Source: Alistipes sp. (GTDB taxonomy: Bacteria > Bacteroidota > Bacteroidia > Bacteroidales > Rikenellaceae). Taken from it: DNA of 9,481 nucleotides. This document shows positions 1-6,140 of the stretch, piece after piece. The position numbers and the translations under genes are program-made. How positions within the stretch are numbered: the stretch's first letter is position 1; each line of letters starts with the position of its first letter. The notes beneath the pieces are model-generated. The model saw only the letters and a program-made list of their open reading frames with translations. It was not told the origin of the DNA and did no database searches. Location: assembly GCA_017391185.1 (NCBI GenBank), contig JAFOZN010000004.1:1-9481 (forward strand), given 5' to 3'.

Positions 1-130
1 AGATCACAGATCCCATAATCGACAACACAGCAGCATGCCAACACTTCTGGGATTTAAACGCTACCACAGCACCAGCCACCCAACAGAGGATAGAAGCAAC
101 GGCGTAGTATATCAATTCATTCCAACTCAT
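1..130 (-). CDS. ccsA: Cytochrome c biogenesis protein CcsA, N-terminal fragment (runs off the left edge)
   Basis: Only the first 43 codons are present; the frame is open to the window edge. The peptide begins MSWNELIYYAVASILCWVAG and continues as a hydrophobic first membrane segment (about residues 5-25), then a short basic/polar loop (FKSQKCWH) and the start of a second hydrophobic stretch. This start and hydropathy match the N-terminus of Bacteroides-type CcsA, the multi-spanning WWD-domain partner of ResB in System II cytochrome c maturation, which moves heme across the inner membrane and attaches it to CxxCH motifs. The ATG overlaps the TGA of resB as ATGA. An AGGAGG sits 7 nt upstream inside the resB coding region, unusually strong for Bacteroidota, and fits translational coupling. 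The diagnostic WWD motif lies outside the window, so the call rests on the N-terminus and on the resB neighbour. Confidence 0.82.
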   Translation of the reverse strand, partial: MSWNELIYYAVASILCWVAGAVVAFKSQKCWHAAVLSIMGSVI

Positions 131-1416
131 CGTTTAGCCTCCTTTCTGCGCTTAGGCGCAATTTTATCATTTGCAGTTGCAGTCGCGCTTTTGGCATTTC
201 CTATATTAGACTTTAACACCTTACGACCTCCAGCCGTAAGGAACATTACCACACCAGCCGCAATGGTAAGCCACAAAGCAATATGCGTCACAGGATACCA
301 CCCATCTCGCACACACTCCAGAACGCTATGCGTACTCCAACGACCTCGAGCATTATCGTAACCTACCTGATATATCTTCCATGAACCGAGTGTAGCAGGC
401 TTGTTCACCTCTATTTCAAAACGATGTGACTCGCCCTCAGAGTCTTGAACCACGATACGCGAGAGATATTTCTTCGCCTCACGGCGTGGCATGGCAACAG
501 CATATCGCTCACCCAAACGTAGATATGCTGGCTCGAAGATATGGCTTCCGCAACTTACCCAGCCCTCATATTTCGCCTTAGAACTCAGATTCTCGGCCTT
601 GACATAGACGGCAGGGGCAGCTCCGACATGCTTCATCTCTCGGAAGTCGCTCTGGCCAGGGATAGCTCCCGCCATATCTAAGCTCTTGACGACTTCTAAT
701 CGCCAACCATCAATCTCCTGAATCAAACCCTCCTGCTCGACCAAAAGATACTCCTCGGAAGAGCTCTCCTGCTTGGTATCGAGGATATATAATTTAGCAG
801 GATACTCCTCCATCGAAAACTCCTTAAGAGTGATGGCGAAAGGTAACTGCATAGAATTTCCTGCCTTGTCTCTACCTATGTGTGTAGCTTTATCTAACGA
901 TGTTGATACTGTAACTCGCTCCTTACCAGCACTACCAAAGCATCCAACACAAAGTATCGTAAATATTGCGACATGAGATATAATCGCCGCTAAACGTCTC
1001 TGGCGCCAACGATGCAGATCTTGCACTACATTCACACCCAAAGCTGTCATGAAGTAGAACAAGAGGATATTGAATATCCACGAAGATGTCATGCGCGAAA
1101 AACCCAACATCCCGACAATGCCTCCAGTATCGGGATCTTGACGTGTAAGACCAAAGATTATTGTAAGAACAACCATCGAGGTCAAAGACGAGATCATCGC
1201 ATGAGAATCATAGAGCTGACGCATCCACCGCCATTTATCGCTCTGAACATATACAACTACCAACAGATAGAGGTAGTTGATAGCGAAAATAAGTCCCCAC
1301 GGTTGACGTAGGAACCTATTTTCAAAATCACCAAGGAGTATCTGCAACGCCGCGCCCACCACAAGGAGGAGGGCGCAACGCTGGAAAGCCTCCTTATAAC
1401 CCCATTTCAAGGTCAT
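127..1416 (-). CDS. resB: ResB-like cytochrome c biogenesis membrane protein
   Basis: A 429-residue integral membrane protein. Hydrophobic segments lie near residues 15-30, 40-57, 75-91, 112-130 and 143-160. They are followed by a soluble domain of about 210 residues (165-370, extracytoplasmic by analogy) and a last membrane segment near 375-395, then a basic Ala/Lys-rich tail. The block EVNKPATLGSWKIYQVGYD (about 336-354) matches the conserved N-x-P-x-x-x-G-x-x-x-YQ-x-x-YD signature of ResB/Ccs1, and H148 and H378 lie in or next to membrane segments where heme-handling histidines are expected. With CcsA, ResB forms the System II heme export and ligation complex that matures extracytoplasmic c-type cytochromes. 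The likely client is the four-CxxCH protein that opens this operon. The gene starts 17 nt after the TIM-barrel gene and overlaps ccsA by 4 nt, so it belongs to one transcript with them. No frameshift or truncation is seen. Confidence 0.88.
   Translation of the reverse strand: MTLKWGYKEAFQRCALLLVVGAALQILLGDFENRFLRQPWGLIFAINYLYLLVVVYVQSDKWRWMRQLYDSHAMISSLTSMVVLTIIFGLTRQDPDTGGIVGMLGFSRMTSSWIFNILLFYFMTALGVNVVQDLHRWRQRRLAAIISHVAIFTILCVGCFGSAGKERVTVSTSLDKATHIGRDKAGNSMQLPFAITLKEFSMEEYPAKLYILDTKQESSSEEYLLVEQEGLIQEIDGWRLEVVKSLDMAGAIPGQSDFREMKHVGAAPAVYVKAENLSSKAKYEGWVSCGSHIFEPAYLRLGERYAVAMPRREAKKYLSRIVVQDSEGESHRFEIEVNKPATLGSWKIYQVGYDNARGRWSTHSVLECVRDGWYPVTHIALWLTIAAGVVMFLTAGGRKVLKSNIGNAKSATATANDKIAPKRRKEAKR
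131..146 (-). promoter_or_regulatory. Strong Shine-Dalgarno for ccsA inside the resB 3' end
   Basis: On the minus strand AGGAGG is followed by CTAAACG and then the ccsA ATG, giving 7-nt spacing. Bacteroidota usually depend little on SD sequences, so this perfect match, together with the ATGA stop/start overlap, supports coupled translation of resB and ccsA and fixes the ccsA start. Confidence 0.65.
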
Positions 1417-1433
1417 ATACTTAAATTAAATGA

Positions 1434-2333
1434 TTAAGCCTTCTTCCACTGCTCGCGCAAAAGCTCAACAGCAGCTGGCAATACTACATTACGATCACCC
1501 TGGCAACCGCACTCGAAGCTTACATAATAAGGATAGTTCATCTCCTTCAAAGCGCGGAATCCATCGATATAGTTATCCTTCTCGCCATCCTCACCTGGCA
1601 TGCTGCGGCGACCGCGGCTTGCTACGTGAACGTGCTGCAAATACTCACCTGCTGAGAGAAGAGCTGCGTAGTCGTTAGTCTCCTCCTTCATGTGCCAGAA
1701 GTCACCCATAACCTTAACACCTGCACTCTTAGAGTCACGTGCGATAGCTGCACCGTCACTTACCAAACGCAAGTAGTGGCACTCACCACGGTTAAGTGGC
1801 TCAAGGATAACGGTTGTGTTGTGCTTGAGAGCGTACTCACCCAACTCATGCATCTGCTCGCACAAATACTCACGAGTCTCACGAGTGTGAGGCTTACATG
1901 GCTTCTGACCGTTGAAAGCTGGAACCATGATAACACCTGTAGAACCCAACTCACCAGCAGCAGCGATGATATCACGCATTGTAGAGTCGAATGTTGCCTT
2001 CACTGCAGGATCCTCAGCCAAGATAAAGCCACCGAAACCAGCACAGATAGCTGAAAGCTTAATGTTACGACCCTTAAGTGCGTTCTGAATCTCAGTTACA
2101 CGGTTTGCCAAATTACGACCACCTGGCTCGAAACCAACGATACCGAGCTTCTCCATATAATCGAACTTCTCGTTAAGGTTCTTACCTGGAGCTGTACCCT
2201 CCTGGAATGAAAGACGCAACTCTGGCTTACCCTTCTTAGGAGCGCAAGATGCCAAAAGCTCTACTGGAGCAGTAGCAGCAGCAACAACAGCTGCGCCTGC
2301 CAATGATCTCTGCAAAAATTCTTTTCTATTCAT
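1434..2333 (-). CDS. Exported sugar phosphate isomerase/epimerase-like TIM-barrel protein (AP_endonuc_2 / xylose isomerase-like fold)
   Basis: A 299-residue protein. The N-terminus MNRKEFLQRS with a following Ala-rich hydrophobic stretch is a Tat-like leader (RK in place of RR) that ends in a lipobox LASC at residues 27-30, so a lipoprotein or cell-envelope location is likely. The rest is a xylose-isomerase-like TIM barrel. The expected metal-ligand set is visible: E178 in ILEPLNR, D211 and H214 in GDFWHM, H236 in HVHVA and E274 in SFECG. The family includes ketose epimerases, isomerases and sugar dehydratases/lyases; DgpC-type subunits that cleave 3-keto C-glycosides share the fold, with a metal-assisted elimination. 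The exact substrate cannot be read from sequence. It starts 12 nt after the cupin gene and lies 17 nt before resB. With an exported Gfo/Idh/MocA enzyme in the same operon, an oxidise-then-eliminate or epimerise role in the periplasm is plausible (inference). Confidence 0.85.
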   Translation of the reverse strand: MNRKEFLQRSLAGAAVVAAATAPVELLASCAPKKGKPELRLSFQEGTAPGKNLNEKFDYMEKLGIVGFEPGGRNLANRVTEIQNALKGRNIKLSAICAGFGGFILAEDPAVKATFDSTMRDIIAAAGELGSTGVIMVPAFNGQKPCKPHTRETREYLCEQMHELGEYALKHNTTVILEPLNRGECHYLRLVSDGAAIARDSKSAGVKVMGDFWHMKEETNDYAALLSAGEYLQHVHVASRGRRSMPGEDGEKDNYIDGFRALKEMNYPYYVSFECGCQGDRNVVLPAAVELLREQWKKA

Positions 2334-2345
2334 ATAGTCTGTTAG

Positions 2346-2837
2346 TTATAGTTTAGTAAACTTTTCTTCCAATTCTTTTATAAATTTCTCGACCGCCACG
2401 GTATCATCTGCAGCTGGAGTCCAACTTGCTATATTGGATGCCACGATAGGAGCATAGGGCCCTTGCTTGATCTCAAACAATACCGTATCATCTTCGAGCA
2501 CCACCAAACCATGCCACACGCCAGCCTCAATATCAAAACCGACACAATCGCTCGCTGGAGAAACGATTCGAGATTGGATTAAATTGCCCTGATCATCATA
2601 AATCGTAACACCAACCTTTCCCTTAAGCACCGCTACGCTCTCCGAGCGAGCAGGATCAAGGTGTCTATGCACGGGCAGATATGTACCTCGGTGCATGACG
2701 TTAATCAAACGATTAATAGGCTCATCGGTAGAACGATGAAAATTATAATTCATCCTCAGGCGAGGTGACAAGCGAGCCTCTTCAGCTACACGAGCCATCA
2801 ATTCTCCATCGATAAATTCCACCTTACCATTGGCCAT
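2346..2837 (-). CDS. WbuC-family cupin metalloprotein
   Basis: A 163-residue protein with no signal peptide, so cytoplasmic as annotated. Residues 27-60 (RLRMNYNFHRSTDEPINRLI and following, ending in VHRHLD) match the WbuC cupin family, whose members often sit in O-antigen or capsule clusters and whose biochemical role is unsettled. Cupin metal ligands can be assigned: H57 and H59 in HRH, E66 in ARSES, and H109 in VWHG. A Lys/Glu-rich helix closes the protein (about 150-163). The stop is 12 nt before the TIM-barrel start, so the two are almost surely co-translated. The upstream side is different: 92 nt separate it from the oxidoreductase gene, and this gap holds a terminator-like hairpin. Finding a leaderless cupin between two exported enzymes is odd. 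It may act on a sugar after uptake or be a partner subunit. Function beyond the cupin fold is not known to me. Confidence 0.8.
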   Translation of the reverse strand: MANGKVEFIDGELMARVAEEARLSPRLRMNYNFHRSTDEPINRLINVMHRGTYLPVHRHLDPARSESVAVLKGKVGVTIYDDQGNLIQSRIVSPASDCVGFDIEAGVWHGLVVLEDDTVLFEIKQGPYAPIVASNIASWTPAADDTVAVEKFIKELEEKFTKL

Positions 2838-2862
2838 AATCGAGAAATAAATCTAAGTTTTG

Positions 2863-2905
2863 TAAAAAGGGTGGAGAGGGAGTTTTACGGCTCCTACCCC
2901 ACCCT
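2863..2905 (-). terminator. Terminator-like hairpin or attenuator between the oxidoreductase and cupin genes
   Basis: Read on the minus strand, 25 nt after the oxidoreductase stop, AGGGTGG (2905-2899) pairs with CCACCCT (2874-2868). A 3x3 internal loop and an inner GGAG/CTCC stem (2894-2891 with 2882-2879) follow. The 3' arm runs into a short T tract (TTTTT then AC). This is the form of an intrinsic terminator, but the internal loop and short T run suggest partial read-through. I found no good Bacteroidota promoter between it and the cupin start, so attenuation within one operon is more likely than two separate units. Confidence 0.55.
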
Positions 2906-2929
2906 CATAGTCTATTTTGTCAAAGTGGA

Positions 2930-4273
2930 TTACTTACCTGGAGTAAATACAACACACTTATCCATATCCTGCTTGCCCAACTCGTGCTTGAACTCAGCCA
3001 TGTAGTCCTGTGCAGACTTGCTCATCTCGTCCCAAGTCACAGTACCACCAGAGTAAGCAGCCTCACGGCCCATTACACCTGCCAAGCAAGAGATAGCGCA
3101 CTCTGTAGCCTCATCGTGAGCTGTACCCTTACGGATGTGGTTAACCCAATCAACATGCTCCAAAACGTATGGGTTGTGCTGCTGGAACTCAGCCTTAGCA
3201 GCCTCCTCATCATACTTCCAGATAACGTTACCAGCCAAATCCTTGATAACACCTGCGCTGCTCCAAGAACCCTTAGTACCCTGGATGAACTCGCTTACGT
3301 TGTTTGAACAACCGTTGATCTGACGGCACATAGAGTGCATGTGGATACCATTCTCCATCTCGAAGTCAACACCAAACTGGTCGTACTGGTCACCAGTGAT
3401 ACGGCGGTGACGTGCACCAAATGCAGTAGCCTTAACTGGCTTCAAACCAGACATCCACAAGAATACATCGATATTGTGAACGTGCTGCTCTACGATATGG
3501 TCACCTGAGAGCCACTTCCAGTTAACCCAGTCGCGGATCATCCACTCAGTGTCTGTCCACTCCTTCTGACGCTCGCGGTACCAAAGCATAGACTGGTTCC
3601 AATATACGTTACCACCTGTGATCTCACCGATCCAACCCTCCTGGATCTTCTTGAATGCCTCAACGTATGCACGCTGGTGGTGACGCTGTGTACCTGTAAC
3701 AACGCTCAAGCCCTTAGCCTTAGCCTGCTTTGCAGCAGCCATGATTGTACGGTAGCCCTTAGCATCTACAGCGATTGGCTTCTCCAAGAATGAGTGAACA
3801 CCCTTCTCAGTTGCGTACTGGAAATGGATAGGACGGAATGCTGGAGGAGTAGCGATAACTACCATATCAACGCCTGAGTCGATAACCTTCTTGTAAGCAT
3901 CGAAACCTACGAAGCACTTATCATCAGCAACAACCTGATTTGACTTAGCCAAACGGCCCTTCAAGCCATTAAGACGATCTGCAAAAGTATCACCCAATGC
4001 TACAACCTTGATACCGTTAGCAGCGTTCAAGAGGTCAAAGATAGCACCTGAACCACGACCACCACAACCGATAACACCGGCCTTCAACTCCTTACCATCG
4101 ATAGCCTTATCTGGCAACTCTGGAACGTAGTATGTACCAGCCTCCTTGATTGGAGTGTAAACTGGACCCTTCTCACCGCAAGAAGTGAGAGCTGATGTAC
4201 CAACAAGTGTTGAAACACCTAACAATGCAGATGTTGACAAGAAGTCTTTTCTGCTGATTTTGTTCTTACTCAT
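2930..4273 (-). CDS. Exported Gfo/Idh/MocA family oxidoreductase
   Basis: A 447-residue protein. The leader (1-32) has a Tat-like SRKDFL (7-12), a Ser/Leu/Thr/Val-rich hydrophobic core and a lipobox LTSC ending at C32, so export as a lipoprotein is likely. The Rossmann fold starts near 63 with the dinucleotide motif GVIGCGGRGS (66-75). EKP at 164-166 gives the family's usual catalytic Lys (K165). The C-terminal domain has GDHIVEQHVHNIDVFLW (257-273), carrying the His/Asp substrate-site residues, and SMCRQINGC near 314-322. This version is common in Bacteroidota and Planctomycetota genomes. By family it is an NAD(P)-dependent sugar or cyclitol dehydrogenase. Tat export of a folded, cofactor-loaded enzyme has precedent in Zymomonas glucose-fructose oxidoreductase. 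It lies 76 nt downstream of the heme-SUMF1 gene with no clear promoter between them. Substrate is unknown. Confidence 0.88.
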   Translation of the reverse strand: MSKNKISRKDFLSTSALLGVSTLVGTSALTSCGEKGPVYTPIKEAGTYYVPELPDKAIDGKELKAGVIGCGGRGSGAIFDLLNAANGIKVVALGDTFADRLNGLKGRLAKSNQVVADDKCFVGFDAYKKVIDSGVDMVVIATPPAFRPIHFQYATEKGVHSFLEKPIAVDAKGYRTIMAAAKQAKAKGLSVVTGTQRHHQRAYVEAFKKIQEGWIGEITGGNVYWNQSMLWYRERQKEWTDTEWMIRDWVNWKWLSGDHIVEQHVHNIDVFLWMSGLKPVKATAFGARHRRITGDQYDQFGVDFEMENGIHMHSMCRQINGCSNNVSEFIQGTKGSWSSAGVIKDLAGNVIWKYDEEAAKAEFQQHNPYVLEHVDWVNHIRKGTAHDEATECAISCLAGVMGREAAYSGGTVTWDEMSKSAQDYMAEFKHELGKQDMDKCVVFTPGK

Positions 4274-4349
4274 AATAGTAGTAGTTTATTAAGTTAAAGT
4301 AAAGTATTAATATGTTTCTTTTTGGTTATTCTAAATCTGAGTGCTAAAA

Positions 4350-5885
4350 TTATTTAGCCTCTACACCCTCTGGAACCTCACAAACAACACGGAAACCGAT
4401 ACCCTTGATATCTGAATACCACCAGATACTCTTTGGGTTCTGTGGATCGGTACGCAACCAAGCATCGTGCTCAGTCTTACCACGTGCTGCAGAACGAACC
4501 TGAGCTGCATCATTCACATAGTAACCACCACGAACAACATGCTCAGTACCTGACTCTGGACCCTTAGGATCGACTGCACCATCCTGCATCTGAGAATATG
4601 CATCCTCAGCATACCAGTCAGAGCAATACTCCATAGCGTTACCCAACATATTCTTCAAACCGAATGGATTAGCCTTCATCTTAGCAGGATCCTGTGTACG
4701 GTTCTTACTGTTGTTCATATAGATTACATGGCTATTGATAACTGTTGTATCAGCACCGAAGAGACCATTCCAGAAGCCCTCGTTAGTATAATCCTTTGGA
4801 CTACCCTCGAAGTAGTATGGAGTAGATGTACCACCACGAGCAGCATACTCCCACTCAGCCTCAGTAGGCAATCGGTACTTCTTACCAGTCTTAAGTGTCA
4901 ACCACTGGCAGAATGTCTGTGCAGAGTAGTATGTCATAGTGATAGCAGGGCGCTCACCCATACCCCAACCCTGATCTGGGAAGCCGAATGGAGGTGTTGG
5001 ACCGCTGACTGCATCACAATCCTCACGCTGGTTATTAGCATAGATAGTCTCAGGAGATGTACGGCCCTCTGACATAGTGTCGCCATAGAATGCCCAGAAC
5101 TGATCCCATGTAACCTCCAACTCACCCATAAAGAATGGAGAAACTGTCACATTACGCTGTGGAGACTCGTCTGCATTACGGAATGGCTCGTTCTCAGGGC
5201 TACCCATCATGAAGCTACCGCCAGGGATTGCAACCATACGAATAGAAGCTGCTGTGCCAGGGATAGTCTCCTCGAAGTTCTTAAACTCAGTAACTGCAGT
5301 AGCCTCTGTATAAAGCTCCTTACCCTCGTTTGAAACAGGAGCCTCAGTCATAGAAGAGTGCTTGTAATTTGGATTGTAGTGACCTGCATCCAAGTGACAG
5401 CTGATACACTGGAGGTTCAAAGCCTCCTCGTTCTCCTCATAGTAGAGGTGAGAAGTAACACCATCATCAGACAAACCTGCAGGGAAGATGTTAACGTGGC
5501 ATGCCTTACAAGACTCGTTGTAAACGATGGTCTGAGCATACTCCAACTCACTCTTCATATCCCAATCTATATCCTCTGGATTCTTAGTAAGATATGACCA
5601 AACATCGTGCAGACCTGTAGTAACCTTAGCCTTCACATAGTCGAATGAACCCTTTGGAGGGAGGTGACACGCAGCACAATCTGTCATAACACCACTCTCG
5701 CTATTGTAGTGCATTGACTGCTTCCAGCTGGCATCTGACTCAGGATGGAAGTGACACATCATACATGATTCATTCTTAGAACTTGCCACCCAAACATAGT
5801 TAAAGGCGATCATCAACGAAAAGCCGAGCACGAGACCGGCCAACCCAACAAGTAGGTACTTTTTCTTATTACCTGATTTTGACAT
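4350..5885 (-). CDS. Fusion protein: membrane-anchored NapC/NirT/NrfH tetraheme cytochrome c + SUMF1 (FGE-fold) domain
   Basis: A 511-residue two-domain protein. A basic N-terminus (SGNKKK) precedes one membrane anchor (about 10-33). Four CxxCH heme sites follow: CMMCH (41-45), CAACH (70-74), CKACH (126-130) and CISCH (160-164), with extra histidines at 47, 59, 93, 146, 169 and 176 as possible distal ligands. This is the NapC/NrfH quinol-dehydrogenase pattern. After a linker (about 180-214) comes a complete SUMF1 domain: MVAIPGGSFMMG (217-228), KYRLPTEAEWEYAARGG (336-352), NPFGLKNMLGNAMEYCSDW (406-424), VVRGGYY (450-456) and GIGFRVVCE (495-503). The FGE catalytic Cys pair is absent: the site after RGG reads YYVNDAAQV, with N458 about where the first Cys belongs. 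It is therefore probably not a sulfatase activator. The heme domain faces the periplasm and needs ResB/CcsA, encoded in the same operon. Its role as a quinone-linked electron donor or acceptor is inferred. Confidence 0.88.
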   Translation of the reverse strand: MSKSGNKKKYLLVGLAGLVLGFSLMIAFNYVWVASSKNESCMMCHFHPESDASWKQSMHYNSESGVMTDCAACHLPPKGSFDYVKAKVTTGLHDVWSYLTKNPEDIDWDMKSELEYAQTIVYNESCKACHVNIFPAGLSDDGVTSHLYYEENEEALNLQCISCHLDAGHYNPNYKHSSMTEAPVSNEGKELYTEATAVTEFKNFEETIPGTAASIRMVAIPGGSFMMGSPENEPFRNADESPQRNVTVSPFFMGELEVTWDQFWAFYGDTMSEGRTSPETIYANNQREDCDAVSGPTPPFGFPDQGWGMGERPAITMTYYSAQTFCQWLTLKTGKKYRLPTEAEWEYAARGGTSTPYYFEGSPKDYTNEGFWNGLFGADTTVINSHVIYMNNSKNRTQDPAKMKANPFGLKNMLGNAMEYCSDWYAEDAYSQMQDGAVDPKGPESGTEHVVRGGYYVNDAAQVRSAARGKTEHDAWLRTDPQNPKSIWWYSDIKGIGFRVVCEVPEGVEAK

Positions 5886-6004
5886 GATTATAATTTATAA
5901 TTCACAAATTTTTAAGCTTCTTCACTCTAATTGAGTCTACCTCGACAAACTCGTTCTGGAGCTTAAGCAAGGCGCACCCAATACATTTTGTACATAATAC
6001 AGGT
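5886..6004 (-). promoter_or_regulatory. Long 5' leader of the heme-SUMF1 operon
   Basis: If transcription starts a few bases after the -7 box, the leader is about 110 nt. It holds a 10-codon upstream ORF (5995-5963, MYKMYWVRLA), a pair of complementary segments TTAAGCT/AGCTTAA (near 5966 and 5911) that could close a long hairpin, and an inner ACTC/GAGT mini-stem. The leader becomes AT-rich just before the start codon, as Bacteroidota favour. No known riboswitch is recognised. Confidence 0.35.
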
Positions 6005-6035
6005 CAAAAGTAATAAAAAATTCAGTTACCTCAAA
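6005..6035 (-). promoter_or_regulatory. Bacteroidota-type promoter for the heme-SUMF1 operon
   Basis: On the minus strand, TTTG (6035-6032) is followed by exactly 19 nt and then TACTTTTG (6012-6005), a full match to the Bacteroidota -33/-7 consensus TTTG-N19-TAnnTTTG. It lies just downstream of the intrinsic terminator of the preceding gene, which makes it the natural start of the operon. Confidence 0.75.
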
Positions 6036-6071
6036 AAAAATAACATTTTTTTATCAAAAAAAGTTCTATCT

Positions 6072-6107
6072 CAAAAAACAAGCCGATGGTGCGATAACAC
6101 CATCGGC
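6072..6107 (-). terminator. Intrinsic terminator of the cytosolic Gfo/Idh/MocA gene
   Basis: A perfect 10-bp stem, GCCGATGGTG (6107-6098 on the minus strand) with CACCATCGGC (6091-6082), has a 6-nt loop. A T-rich tract TTGTTTTTT follows on the minus strand. It begins 33 nt after the stop codon and separates this gene from the heme-SUMF1 operon. Confidence 0.88.
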
Positions 6108-6140
6108 CATATAATAAGTCGAACACTAAGGTCTCAATCT

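Noticed and set aside
1692..2054. Plus-strand ORFs opposite the TIM-barrel, oxidoreductase and heme-SUMF1 genes
   Set aside because: They are antisense shadows with low-complexity Thr/Leu/Ser-rich translations and no family features, while the minus-strand frames show clear conserved motifs.
2848..2855. TAGATTTA on the minus strand as a promoter for the cupin gene
   Set aside because: It misses the final G of TAnnTTTG, has no TTTG upstream, and would leave a leader of only about 5 nt.
2930..4273. GH109 alpha-N-acetylgalactosaminidase
   Set aside because: The Tat-like leader and Rossmann fold are shared, but the C-terminal GDHIVEQHVHNID region fits the general Gfo/Idh/MocA oxidoreductases better than the GH109 motifs I know.
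4350..5885. Calling the fusion protein a sulfatase-activating formylglycine-generating enzyme
   Set aside because: The catalytic Cys pair is missing from the C-terminal motif, there is no sulfatase gene in the window, and the classical enzyme needs O2 while this locus looks anaerobic.
5902..6003. Open frame in the operon leader (minus strand, 33 codons) containing CTKCIGC, like a ferredoxin fragment
   Set aside because: It has no ATG, begins at the predicted transcription start, and the Cys spacing in so short a stretch can arise by chance. At most it is a decayed remnant.
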